Shown here: positions 32,831 through 42,897 of the stretch, one piece after another | Position numbering within the stretch: the first letter of the stretch is position 1 | How the letters are laid out: each line of letters begins with the position of its first letter | Origin: Trichoderma breve | Lineage: Eukaryota > Ascomycota > Sordariomycetes > Hypocreales > Hypocreaceae | Direction of reading: 5' to 3' | Length of the DNA stretch: 64,000 nt | Assembly: GCF_028502605.1 (NCBI RefSeq) | Contig: NC_079233.1 | Span: 4,960,001 to 5,024,000 of the forward strand | Made by a program: the position numbers and the translations under genes | Notes under the pieces: generated by a model | The model's input: only the letters and a program-made list of their open reading frames with translations | What the model was told of the DNA's origin: nothing | Databases searched by the model: none

Positions 32831-34620
32831 TCACAACGCATCCGTCTCCTCGAGAATTCCCAACGCACCGCCCACCAGATGCAAACTCCCCGTAACATAG
32901 GCCTGAACAACCTCTCCTTCCGGCAACCCCCCCGCCACACCTCTCGCGTAATTCAAAGCATCCTCAATAGTCGGCAAAACGACGACTTTGGATTTGGGGT
33001 CTATCGCGGCCCACTTCTCCGCAAAAGCCTTCTGGACGGTGAGCTTGTCAATTTCCGCGGGGTCGATGGTGTTGTTGACAAAGTCGCGCTTGTAGCCCGT
33101 CTGGGAGTACGTGACGTTTGTGCAGAAGACGACGTGGTCAAAGGCCGGACGGTCCTCCTGGTCCTTGTTGATGCCCTTTAGGGTGGTGCTGATGGGCTGT
33201 AGGAAGTCGATTGCTTCGATGCGGCCTTGTTGGTTGAAGATCATGACCCTGGGGCCGTTTCTGGTAGATGTGTGAGCATATATAACTTTATCAAAGAAAG
33301 CTTTTTCTCTTTGAAAGAAAAGCCTAGAGAGTGTTTCTTACCGGCCGGTGATTTCGCTGGCGAACCACTTGGATGACATTTTCAAGCTGTCTGCGGTATG
33401 GGCGCCGTCAAGGTGCCAGGTCACGTTCTTCTCCTCCTTGACCTCGCATCGGCCCCTGAAGACGCACTTTTCCAAACCATCGATGAATTCCTGGGGGAGC
33501 TTGGACTCGGAAACCCCTTTCAAGAGACCCAGCTTCGTCAGGACAGTCTCTGCCAGTGCGATTGCCAACGTTGCATTCTTCTTTTGAAACACTGCGTTTG
33601 GCCTGATTTTGACGCCCTCCAGGCGAGGATCGATTTTCAATGCCTTCAGGTTGACTTCCTTTTCTTTTGCTCGGTTCATCAAGACTTCTGCCGCTCCGGG
33701 GAGCTGCTCAATCGTGAATGCCGGGCTGCCCGTCTTCATGATACCGGCTTTATGCCAGGCAATCTTCTCAACCGTGTCTCCCAGGATGGCTACGTGGTCG
33801 ATTCCAAGGGTGCTGATGCCCGATGCCACCGGGCTTGACACCAGGTTCGTTGAGTCGTATTCGCCGCCTATTCCGGTTTCGTACACGGCCACCTCGACGC
33901 CCTCCTGCAAGAATGCGTGCCAGCTCACGAGCGTAAGATAGCGAGCATACACGGGTTTTGATCCAAAAGGCGTGTCCTCTTCGGGAGCCTCTCGCGATTC
34001 CTCGAGTCGGTCCCATACCTCGAAAAAGTACTTTGCGAACAGCTCCTCGGATATGGGCTTGGAGTCTATGCGGATGCGCTCGCGCACGGCCATGAGATGA
34101 GGTGATGTGAAGAGTCCCGTCTTACGAGGGCCACCATGGTGCTGTTGGTACTGCGAGAAGATGGAATCGACAAAGGCGCAGGTGCTGCCTTTTCCTTTTG
34201 TGCCGGCAACATGAACAATGTTGAGGCGATCAAGATCCGCAGGCTGCCCAAGGGAGAGTTAGTCGGAGATGCTCGAGTGATTGAATGAGATAGTGAGGTT
34301 GATAGGAGGCCACAGACTGTGTATCCGATCCTTGTGAGATATGCCCTCATCTTGGCGATGCCAAGCACAGAATCAGGCAGAATCCCGGCCTTGCGACGGG
34401 CTTCAATCACCGCGAACGGCGTCTGCAGCTCGTTGAGCTTGTCAATCGCATCCTGTCGACATGAAAATATACGCTTAGAATCTCATTCCCAGTGACGCCA
34501 TAGCCGAAGCGCACAACATACATTGTAAGTCCTGCTTGTAGACGCCATGCTTCGCGCCTGAAGGCGTACGGCTATGAATTTGTGCAGGAGAGTCGTTGGC
34601 CGCGTCGATGCATAACGCAT
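32831..34620 (-). CDS. MET7: Folylpolyglutamate synthase (Met7 type)
   Basis: Adds glutamate residues to tetrahydrofolate in cytosol and mitochondria. Four exons, 34620-34522, 34452-34318, 34243-33342 and 33260-32831, give 521 residues. The N-terminus (MRYASTRPTTLLHKFIAVRLQARS) is a strong mitochondrial presequence; an internal ATG at 34548 (MASTSRTYN) would give a cytosolic form. Motifs run in family order: GYTPADLDRLNIVHVAGTK across the second intron, P-loop GTKGKGSTCAF, TSPHLMAVRERIRID, YFFEVWDRL, GIGGEYDSTNLV, LGIDHVAILGDTVEKI, HLDGAHTADSL, FNQQGR, CTNVTYSQTG and TGSLHLVGG. Introns are 69, 74 and 81 nt with GT-AG ends; a CGACTAAC branch is visible in the second. FFEVWDRL, CTNVT and SLHLVGG match yeast Met7 better than the neighbouring plus-strand paralog does, so I take this as the orthologue. 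Confidence 0.94.
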
Positions 34621-35261
34621 CGGTTTGAGTCCACGGTTCCTATTAATTTGAAGGGCTGGCTGCACAGGTAAGATTGACCTGATATAGGGACGCCGGCGCC
34701 CCTCCCCCACTGCGAGTGAGAAAAATCGCCGGAATCGGCTCTAGCTTTTTAAGATAAGGACGAGGAAGAAAAAAAAATGAAAGGTGATTGATTCGTTCGG
34801 CTTAAGGTGAGCTGCAAGGCTGTCTCGCTGTGTTTCGGCGATTAACTTGGTCTGGCTTTGGTAATTTGATTTGATATGTTTGAGGATCTCTTTTTGATAG
34901 ATGTTTTTAAATGGATGGGAGAATGACTCGTTGAATCGATGATTCTAAGAAACGCGACGGTCCCATTTGATTCTTATCATAGCGTCTTTTCTCCGGATAT
35001 TATCGGCATCGCCAAACTCAAGTGTCGATCTCACCTCAAACAGCGTAACGACTTGTTGCGTTGTTCTAAAAGTAATTTCAAGATTCTGGGAATTACTTTG
35101 TTGAAATTTAGATTTTAGTTTTGAGATAAGCCCAGCAATGTCAATACCTATTTAAACACTAATGTTGAATTCGTTAATCGTAGCTCCTATCAAAGCAGCA
35201 GCTTTAAGAGGTTGAATGCACTAATCCTGTCATAATACCATTGAGGCCAGCCTCAACAGAA
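34621..35261. other. Intergenic region
   Basis: Promoter side of the Met7-type gene and 3' region of the GFA-domain gene. AT-rich from about 34740. No gene seen. Confidence 0.6.
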
Positions 35262-36347
35262 TTAGAAATCAATTGAGAGGCTCACATCTTTCCCACTCGC
35301 CTTAACAACATATTCTTTCATCCCCTTCTCTAACCCACTAGTAAACGCCGTATCAAACCTTTTGCCACTATCCGTCCAAGCCAAATTCGACCTCCAGGTT
35401 AGCCAATTTTCAGCCATGGCTCCCTCCGGCGCTCGAAGGATGCCCGTTGCAAGGTCCATAATCTGCCAGTTCCCTGGGCCTTGGAGCTTACGCGGGTCGT
35501 TTCCGTAAAAGATTGTTGCACCGCAAGTGCCACAGAAGCATCGCTGAACACCTGGTGATGACTCATAGACCTTTGCGGTTCCAAACTTGAGATCGCTATT
35601 GATCTTGGGCTCGCAGTGGCTGAGAGGCAGAAACGCCCAGCCAACGAGGTGAGTTCCGTTTGAGAGACGGCAGTCGCTGCACATGTCAAACGAGGCAATC
35701 CACTTGGTTGGATCGACAGGGGACACACAGCCGCGGACAATCTCATGATCAAGGACCTCTTGTGTAGGACGCTTGATTGTGAAAGACACGCCTCCGCAGT
35801 GACACTCAGCCCGCAGGCGATCTTGTCCGTCCTCGCCCACTTCTGGCTTTGCTTCAACAATCTTGGCTCGAGGGTCGTCTTTTGGAGGATTCCAATCCGG
35901 CAGTTTTTGGTCGCCCAAGTGTGTCAGGATTTGAGCAAGACCTTTGTCCTTGGCCGATTCACTAAATGTGTGGCTCGTGAGCTTGAAGTTATCTGGTCCA
36001 TGGTCTGTGAAGATTGACGTGGCAACCGTCCACTCCTCTCTATCAAGTGCAACACCCGCAATGTGACACCCGCAAGTTGAGCAGAAGTCATAAGTGCAAT
36101 CGGCTCCTTTGATGGAATATGTAGTCAAACTCTTCTCACTTGAAGGCGCTATGAAGTTGGGCTTGATTCCTTCTCCCAACTGAGCGTGAAAGATGCATGG
36201 CGCCCCAGTGGTGAAACGGCAGAGGCTACAATGACAGAGGTAAAGAGAAAGAGGAAGAGATGCTTTAGGAACGTCAACAGTGAAGTGGACGGAGCCACAG
36301 AGACACTTGGCCTCGAGAGTTTTGGTCTCAATGTTAGAGTCTGCCAT
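35262..36347 (-). CDS. Protein with two GFA (glutathione-dependent formaldehyde-activating/CENP-V) domains
   Basis: Intronless 361-residue protein made of two GFA-type zinc domains, a family whose members bind zinc through CxC and CxxC pairs; the founding bacterial member was reported to promote formaldehyde-glutathione adduct formation, but most fungal members are uncharacterised. Domain 1 (about residues 11-150) has CLCGSVHF (C15, C17), CHCSLC (C38, C40, C43) and CSTCGC (C89, C92). Domain 2 (about 178-350) has CHCGGVSF (C182, C184), CSDC (C223, C226) and CFCGTCG (C270, C272, C275). Both keep the metal-binding pattern, so both may be folded and zinc-loaded. A linker rich in Pro, Asp and Lys separates them. 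No signal peptide or membrane segment. It is divergent from the URI-like gene. Confidence 0.92.
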   Translation of the reverse strand: MADSNIETKTLEAKCLCGSVHFTVDVPKASLPLSLYLCHCSLCRFTTGAPCIFHAQLGEGIKPNFIAPSSEKSLTTYSIKGADCTYDFCSTCGCHIAGVALDREEWTVATSIFTDHGPDNFKLTSHTFSESAKDKGLAQILTHLGDQKLPDWNPPKDDPRAKIVEAKPEVGEDGQDRLRAECHCGGVSFTIKRPTQEVLDHEIVRGCVSPVDPTKWIASFDMCSDCRLSNGTHLVGWAFLPLSHCEPKINSDLKFGTAKVYESSPGVQRCFCGTCGATIFYGNDPRKLQGPGNWQIMDLATGILRAPEGAMAENWLTWRSNLAWTDSGKRFDTAFTSGLEKGMKEYVVKASGKDVSLSIDF

Positions 36348-37016
36348 TGTGTAAAGAGTTATAGAATAGTTGTGAAACAGTTGACTTCAAGTTGCTTAGC
36401 AACTAATTGTCTTGATTTAGTGGCCATGGTTCGCGCTTATATCTACACGATCTAAAGGCCGACGGGCTTGCCTAAGTGGGGGTTGAGCTATGTTCACATT
36501 TATTCACGCTCCTCTATTCGGATATCCATCTTCTTTGAGTGTTTTTTGCGATCTGCGTTAAACTGTTTTAACATCTGCTGTGCCGGGGGATCAGCAGGCG
36601 AGTTGCAGATAAGCTGGCCTGAATAGTTGCTCCGAATGACTCAAGCTTATCCCCTCCATGCACGGAAGTCGCTTTCCTGTTTAGGCAAAATTTCACCGAC
36701 ATGCTGACTGAAATTTACTATTCCTGGCTTTCTTTCAAATAGTCACCTTTGGCTCGATATGAGATGGAACTTTTCTTTCTTCTGGCAGAGATGTTCTCAA
36801 CGTCATCTCTTGTTGCGAGCTGATTAAGCATCGGAGATTGGATTACGCGGAGTCAAGCTAACTCTGAGATTACTCGCACCGTCAGTATGGAGGTTGACAA
36901 TAGCCGACGTTATTCCGATCGTGCCCAAACTTCCCATACTTGACTCAAGCTCTCTTATCAAATTTTCTACCTGCTGTCTATAGCTTGCTGGTGCCGTTGG
37001 CCTCATTTTGCACGAC
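36348..37016. promoter_or_regulatory. Putative bidirectional promoter
   Basis: 669 bp between divergent start codons of the GFA-domain gene and the URI-like gene. No coding signal. No upstream ATG in frame with the plus-strand gene before 37017. Confidence 0.5.
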
Positions 37017-38816
37017 ATGTCGGATGCTAGAGACAGTTTGCTTGACCTCGAGAAGCACCGTCTACGGCTTGAAGATAATGTCAACAAACTGCGGAAAGCT
37101 CTGCAGCACTGGCAAACTTGGGATGCCGAATATGAGGCTCTCAAGGAGGAAGTTGAGGCCGTGACGGAAGCAGACCAAGCTGAAGAGCTGCGTCGGATAC
37201 ATGGCGAGTTTGATGGCGAACTGCTGAATGGGAAAGAAATCGACGACATCATTGGCCAGCCAAAGCTTAAAACAAAAGAACAAATCATCAACGTCCTAGA
37301 GCGACGCATCGATTATGTGTCTCAGAATATTTCGACGCTGCAGAAGCAACTCGAAACAGCCGAGAATAAGTATGCTGCTGCGACTGTCATCAGCCAACCC
37401 GATGCCACTGATGAGGATGGGCAACCTATCCTGGATATTGTCGAAGAACTGGATGACGATGACAATGTCGTCTCATATCGGCTGAATAAGCCCGGCGATT
37501 CTCTGGGAAATGTTGAAGCGCTTCTTGAAAAAGCTGGGATTACAGATGATACAGAAGCTACGCCTGAAAAGGATGATTTAATCTCAAATAAGACCGCGGA
37601 TAAGAGAAAATCTCCCAAAGGTAAAGAACGGGATCTTGAATCCGTGGCTAAACCGCCTTCACCCAAGCTTGAGGTGAAGAAAACCGTCTCGTTCTCAGAA
37701 GATACAAAGCCTGCTGAAGAGGCAGAGCCTGAGATATCATGGAGAGCAAAGCGTGTCAAGGAGATCATGGGCGCCGCTAAAGATCAAGAGGATATTAGCA
37801 TGCAGGCTGCTGTTATACCCAAGGACGAGTCACCAGAAGACGCAGCTTTACGGCAGCAGATGCTGAGGTATGGCATGAGCGAAGTTGGCGCTGTTGTTGC
37901 CGAACTTGAGCTCGAGGAAGGCGATTCAGAGGAAGAGTCCGAGGACGACGAGGACTTTGACGATGAATTCGACGATTACGACGAAGAGGACGATGAAGAT
38001 CAATATGGACGCTATAAGGGAAGTGTTGTCACAGACCAGTATCGCCAGCGAATGCTTCAACTAGAAAAGAAGCTTGGCATCAAGTCGCATTCCTCTAAAT
38101 CTCGACCCAAGGTCGACGAGGAAGACGCAAGCGATGATAATAACGATGAAGGCATTGGACATATCGTTGTCAATCGAGAAGCTGCAGCACCATCGCCTTC
38201 ACCACCTACAGCTTCAAAAGCTACCCCTCTCAAGTCGAATCTTAAAGAGAGGCAAAATGATGAACCTGAAGCAAAGAAGGGCGTGCGTTTTGCGGCTAGC
38301 CTTGATATCGCTCCTGAGAACAAGCCTTCTGCTCCCGTCGTCAGCGAGACGAAGAAGAAGGATATCGTCGAGCCTCTAAGCGACCTCATCGTAGAGCGGA
38401 GCAGCTCTTCAAACCCGACCAAAACTGAAGCCCAGCCAGCAAAGAAAGCTTCACGATTCAAAAAGACCAGGGATAATACTGATTCACCAAGTGTTATTCC
38501 CAAGGGACCTTTAGACATTAAGCCCAACTTTGTCGACGAGGATCGACCGGCAGTGCCCACTGGTCCCGAAGGCGCAACAATAGCCGATAAACTGGTCGAA
38601 CGAGAGTCGACGGCTGCTGCCATTGCTCCTGACGAAGTCAACGATATGATGAGCCACCAAGAGGTCGCTGATGAGTATCAGCGGATGCGCAAAAAATTCA
38701 TCCAGCGAGAAGGTGGGTTCCTTAAACCGGACGAGTCTCCTATCAAACCAATACGCGACGAGGAAGATGAGGAACCCATCAGCCGATTCAAAGCTGCACG
38801 GCTCTCGCGCCAGTAG
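37017..38816 (+). CDS. URI/Bud27-like unconventional prefoldin
   Basis: Prefoldin-type chaperone subunit related to URI1/Bud27, which helps assemble RNA polymerases through Rpb5 and links to TOR signalling in yeast. Single exon, 599 residues; the frame opens with a non-ATG codon, so the first ATG is 37017 (MSDARDSLLDLEKH). Residues 1-110 form the prefoldin alpha fold: two coiled-coil arms (LLDLEKHRLRLEDNVNKLR and IINVLERRIDYVSQNISTL) around a short hairpin. The middle is disordered with basic and Ser-rich phosphorylatable patches and a strongly acidic run at about residues 301-330 (EESEDDEDFDDEFDDYD). The repeated KKTVSF and KKGVRF motifs and the terminal EEPISRFKAARLSRQ match the fungal DUF3835 region associated with these proteins. 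No signal or membrane segment. Confidence 0.85.
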   Translation: MSDARDSLLDLEKHRLRLEDNVNKLRKALQHWQTWDAEYEALKEEVEAVTEADQAEELRRIHGEFDGELLNGKEIDDIIGQPKLKTKEQIINVLERRIDYVSQNISTLQKQLETAENKYAAATVISQPDATDEDGQPILDIVEELDDDDNVVSYRLNKPGDSLGNVEALLEKAGITDDTEATPEKDDLISNKTADKRKSPKGKERDLESVAKPPSPKLEVKKTVSFSEDTKPAEEAEPEISWRAKRVKEIMGAAKDQEDISMQAAVIPKDESPEDAALRQQMLRYGMSEVGAVVAELELEEGDSEEESEDDEDFDDEFDDYDEEDDEDQYGRYKGSVVTDQYRQRMLQLEKKLGIKSHSSKSRPKVDEEDASDDNNDEGIGHIVVNREAAAPSPSPPTASKATPLKSNLKERQNDEPEAKKGVRFAASLDIAPENKPSAPVVSETKKKDIVEPLSDLIVERSSSSNPTKTEAQPAKKASRFKKTRDNTDSPSVIPKGPLDIKPNFVDEDRPAVPTGPEGATIADKLVERESTAAAIAPDEVNDMMSHQEVADEYQRMRKKFIQREGGFLKPDESPIKPIRDEEDEEPISRFKAARLSRQ

Positions 38817-39385
38817 TATGGAGAGGATAGTCGATATATAATCGATAAATCTCACCATATTATTGAGTAATTCGTCATGCCCTGGCAAATTGTGACTCTT
38901 GAGAAGATTGCTTTGAAGTATTATCAACTTTTGTGTTTGTATTTGCTAACCTAGTGCGTAAATCAACTCATATCATACTTGTAATACATGGATCTGAATG
39001 CTCTTACTCAATTATCAGTGGGTTGCAGTTATCAATCTGCCTTCCATTCCGATTCGATCCGAGAACAATTTCATAGTAGGGTTCTCTGACACCGATACTC
39101 GACCTTGGTCATTTCAATAGTTACGGTGATTCGTTAGGCTCTATACATTGATTATTGAACGAGTGTTGTAGAATGGAATGGTTATCTTTTTTTTGGGTGA
39201 AGTTACTATTCGGTTCGTTCTGATGAAGGTTGTTTGTTGCTCACTGGTCGATCTCTTTCATGTCCAACGAACTCGCTTTACTAGCAAGTTGACGTCCCTC
39301 CTGCCATCAATACAATTCATTACCAAAAATATAGACAAAAGAGAAATAATTATCTTGAGAATTGGGTGAAAAAGCAAAAAAGAAG
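38817..39385. other. Intergenic region
   Basis: 3' region of the URI-like gene up to the tRNA gene (569 bp); AT-rich. Nothing else seen. A T-rich run at 39187-39195 is downstream of the tRNA on its strand but too far away to be its terminator; the nearer T tract on the minus strand (complement of AAAAAGCAAAAAAG at 39370-39383) is the better candidate. Confidence 0.55.
39370..39383 (-). terminator. Likely RNA polymerase III terminator for tRNA-Val
   Basis: On the minus strand, two T runs (TTTTTT and TTTTT with one interruption by GC) lie immediately downstream of the tRNA 3' end, as expected of a Pol III terminator. Confidence 0.6.
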
Positions 39386-39473
39386 TGATTCCGCCCGGGC
39401 TCGAACCGGGGACCTTTTCGGTGGTGTCAACTAACTGTTAACGAAATGTCATAACCAACTAGACCACGGAACC
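39386..39473 (-). tRNA. tRNA-Val(AAC) with 14-nt intron
   Basis: Read 5'-3' on the minus strand the sequence folds as a complete cloverleaf. The acceptor stem GGTTCCG pairs with CGGAATC (one G-U), the D-stem is GTC/GAC, the anticodon stem TTTCG pairs with CGAAA, and the T-arm CCCGG-TTCGAGC-CCGGG is perfect. The seven-base anticodon loop is TTAACAC with anticodon AAC at 34-36. A 14-nt intron (GTTAGTTGACACCA) interrupts one base 3' of the anticodon, the canonical nuclear tRNA intron position. The discriminator is A. Internal A-box (TGGTCTAGTTGG) and B-box (GGTTCGAGCC) promoter elements are present. A T tract follows within a few bases. CCA is not encoded. Confidence 0.96.
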
Positions 39474-40020
39474 GTATGCTTCTTGTTGAAGATTTTGGTC
39501 ACTCAGAACATTATCAGCATGCCAGTACCGAGTCCCTCTTGAATGAAGGTTGAATTGTAACTGTGAGCCTATGGAAAAATTGCAACTCAGCTTGTGAAAC
39601 CGGTATGTTTCCAGGAATACATATTCAATGTAATGATAATACCGATGTGCAATGATGATATGAATGAAGTAAGATAGGTAGGATTGCTATTCTAGAGATC
39701 CTGTTGGTAAAACAAAAGCCAAAGCCAACATACATTTGCAAGGTGCATTGATTGGATGCTCTCAAGAGAAATAGTCTATTGGTATTCAATGATACTGTAT
39801 GCCATTTGTCAAGCCTTGGGATCCTTAGTCTATAATGATTTGATACATGAGATCCCACCCACGCTTCAGATGCCGTAGTTTACAATCATCCCACGAAGAA
39901 AAAAAAGAAAAAAGAAAAAGAGCGATGGCTTGTACAAGTCCATACACGCAGACACCAAATATATGTAAAAAAAAGAACCCAGCAAGAAAAACCCTTCATA
40001 AACAGCCGTAATCCGCAACA
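39474..40020. other. Intergenic region
   Basis: Upstream side of the tRNA and 3' region of the twin CX9C gene. A long A-rich tract at 39897-39921 is on the plus strand. No gene seen. Confidence 0.55.
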
Positions 40021-40994
40021 TCATTTCCCTCTGCTGAACAAGGCAGCAATCGTGTCTGAGAATGTCGCCTGGCCTTCTGCGCGCCGCACCTCTCTCTCTT
40101 CCCTCTTGGCGTCCCAAATCTTCTTCACGTTTGCCGCAACGTCGGCCTTGGCTTGCAGGTCGGCTCTTAGAGCGGCTTCTTCAGCGACTCTCTCGTCTTC
40201 TGGTAGCTGGTCCAGCTTCTCCTTCCACTGCTTCTGAAGCTCATCTGATGGCTTGATGCTGGCCGCGCTGGTAGCAGTCGTCTTTGGTAGTGAGGGGTCA
40301 AAAGTTGGGATAAGGGTGCCGTTTTCCTTGGCCTTTTCGACTTCCGCCTCGTGCTGGAGCATTCTTTGGAACAGCGCATCGGCGTGTAGTTGGATATCTT
40401 CATCGACTTCGCCTGGTCGCCCGGCCACTGAACCGTATCCCAGCGCTCTTAGAAATCTCTGTGGCGTTTCAACGTCAGTATCCTCCTCGTATGCTATATC
40501 GTGCTGAGGGGGGGTTGTCCTACAGATTGCATGGTGTAGCATCTCTCAAACCGCCGTACTTGATGTCGGCACATTTGCAGCTGATCCTCCCAGCTGCCGC
40601 TCTTCATGCAGTTAATCCACTCCTCCTGCTGCGGCGCGCAGTTCTCGAGTCCAGCCCTAGCGATTGCCGCCTTGCGCTCCTTGTACCCCTCCAACACTGA
40701 CATGAGCTTATCGTGATCGGTTGATGTCTCTTCCTCGACCTCTGCTAGTGGTCTGTAGTTCTTCCATAGATGCGCATATCGCCCGTCCTGATAGAGACTC
40801 GCAGACGGAACCGCGGCCGGCTCTGGTTTTCGTTCTGCCGCGGCGCCTGCATCTTGTCGTTGTGTTGACGCCGCTCGCTGGTTGGGAATGTATTTGACGG
40901 GCGATTCTTTTTCCAAAAACTCGCGAAGCTTGGGATCGAGCTTGCCGAGGGGATTCGAAGCGTCGCCGCCAAAGATGGAAGGTAGCCAGCCCAT
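40021..40994 (-). CDS. Twin CX9C (CHCH-type) protein with extended C-terminus, probably mitochondrial
   Basis: Two exons, 40994-40524 and 40458-40021, give 302 residues, joined in phase 0 by a 65-nt intron (donor GTAGGA, branch TACTGACG, acceptor CGCCACAG). Residues 119-152 hold a twin CX9C motif: C119 and C129, then C142 and C152, each pair with nine residues between, the pattern of intermembrane-space proteins oxidised by the Mia40 pathway. There is no cleavable presequence, which also fits Mia40 substrates. The N-terminus (MGWLPSIFGGDASNPLGKLDP) looks conserved. After the CHCH motif comes a helical, charged segment of 145 residues (RFLRALGYGSVAGRP, then LQKQWKEKLDQLPEDERVAEE), longer than the classic Cox17 or Cmc proteins. 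I do not recognise a named orthologue. A role in respiratory-chain or mitochondrial assembly is inference. Confidence 0.85.
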
Positions 40995-41683
40995 GGTGAA
41001 GAGTGAGTTGAAGCCGCAAGAAGCGACCCAGGGGTATCCAGATCTTTATTTGGCTTACAAGGTGGCTCTGACGTCCCCAACAGAATAGGTTCGGGAGATG
41101 CTTTTGACAAGGGTGTGAATATTACATAAGGTGACAGATGTGCACTGTGCAGATTTATGGAGCGCAGCGCATATGTCAACGTGCATTATTATTCACGATT
41201 TGTGTGCAGGGGGACTTCTTCATGGGGAGAGTAGGAATAATTGATTGAGATCTTTGAGAAACTCATGAAAGAGAGGCAAACATCTTTATATAATCCAATG
41301 AACATCACATACACGCGTCAAAAAGTGATTTCAAGTATGCCATGCGCATTGGTGTCTCACAATATTGTCCCTGTTGTACAATCACTGATTCCACTGTACC
41401 ATGAAACCTTTCGTTGATATTTGAACATTTGGTTTTTATTCATTCATCACCTGAGGGTCTCATCATCAAGATTTCTTTTTTGCACCGGGCTCCATGATTG
41501 GGAATCGAATTAAGCGTCATAAACAGCCCTGAGACGTCGAGATCGTGGTCATGAATCCTTTTTATTCACGATTGCGTCTACAACTCATTTTGTAAAGCAA
41601 CTTCCCATGCCGACCCTCCAGCGGGGATGATTCGTTCCCCCCCGATGTTTATCACGCCAAAAATGCCAGTAGAGAAACCCAAT
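40995..41683. other. Intergenic region
   Basis: Promoter of the CX9C gene and 3' end of RPS11. AT-rich between 41230 and 41580. No gene seen. Confidence 0.6.
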
Positions 41684-42473
41684 TTAGAACTTGGAGAAGG
41701 ACTTGACCGCCTTGCCAGTTCGGGGCAGAACGCGGAGGACGTTGAAGCGGACCTAAAGGGGAGAGCGGATCAGCATCAAGCTATGCCATCGAAAAAGGGG
41801 ATTAAAACGTACAGTCTTGGAGAGAGGCCTGCACTGGCCAACGGTAACCTGGTCACCCTCCTCAACACGGAAAGCAGGAGAGACGTGGGCGGCAAGGTTC
41901 TTGTGTCGCTTCTCGTAACGAGAGTACTTGGGGATGTAGTGAAGGTACTCTCTTCGGATGATGACGGTTCGGTGCATCTTGGTGGAAACGACGGTGCCGG
42001 TCAGGATACGGCCACGGATAGAGACGAGACCGGTGAAAGGGCACTTCTTGTCTATATCACTCCAAAGTCAGCAAATTCCAGTTCCATGCAAGGCGTGTAA
42101 GACGTGTCCATATCGTTCTCGTCGCGTTGTCCGGCTTTTGCGCTCTTCGTTTCCATTCGTGTATTCGAATCCTTCCCATTTTGCCCATTTCGAATCCTCC
42201 CAATTTCAATCATTTCTTCGCACGTACCGATGTAGCTGCCCTCAATGGCGGTCTTGGGGGTACGGAAACCCAGACCAACATCCTTGTACCATCGTCGTCC
42301 TCCCTTACCCGGTCGGGCGCTCTTGGTCTTGGTCTTGGAGTTCAAGAAGATGTGAGGCTGCTTCTGGAAAGCACGCTCCGACTGGACGGTCAACTCGGTC
42401 GCCCTGGCACGAATGTTAGTAAATCGCAATATTCGTCGAGAGCTGGCGCAATGCTGTCGGGCAAAACTGACAT
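41684..42473 (-). CDS. RPS11: 40S ribosomal protein S11 (uS17)
   Basis: Small-subunit ribosomal protein of the uS17 family. Four coding exons, 42473-42472, 42403-42228, 42051-41813 and 41752-41684, give 161 residues, the usual length. The ATG itself is split: AT ends exon 1 at donor GTCAGT and G opens exon 2 after branch TTTACTAAC and acceptor GTGCCAG. The protein then reads [20 protein letters not shown], with [53 protein letters not shown] and a C-terminus [19 protein letters not shown], all typical of eukaryotic S11. The other introns are 176 nt (donor GTACGT, acceptor TGATATAG) and 60 nt (donor GTACGT, acceptor CCTTTAG). Many introns in the 5' half are common for fungal ribosomal protein genes. 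It is divergent from the Spc7 gene. Confidence 0.96.
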
Positions 42474-42897
42474 CTTGAATTATCCTGCTCCGGAGAGATA
42501 CCGTAACTAGAGGGCGTATCGTAGAGGGTGGGAAGACAATGTCGATGGTTTTGCACAGAATGGAGGAGTAGGGCAACGGCGCACTTTTTTCGGGCCACTT
42601 TCCCACCTTAGGGCTTGCAAAATTTAGATTGGCTGATTAGGCGAGCCAAATAACGGGGCTGTCGTTATCTGCACGTGATCCGACTTTCCAGTGCCAGTTG
42701 AATTGTGGAGAACAACTTTGGCATTGAATCCCCACCATTTGTGGCTAGGCCAAGTGTGGCTGAACTCAATGCACTACGAGTACGTACCGTTACCCCCCAG
42801 GTGGAAGTAAACAAACGCGGTCATCGGGCCCTTTTTTGTGCTTCAAGCTGGAACTCCTGCTTCGGGCAATCGTGACAGGATCACGACAACCAGCAAA
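42474..42897. promoter_or_regulatory. Putative bidirectional promoter, RPS11/SPC7
   Basis: 424 bp between the start codons of divergent RPS11 and SPC7. A C-rich tract (ACCCCCCAGG near 42793-42803) and a GTAC-rich patch (CGAGTACGTACCGTTAC at 42778-42794) are the only features I see. Confidence 0.5.
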
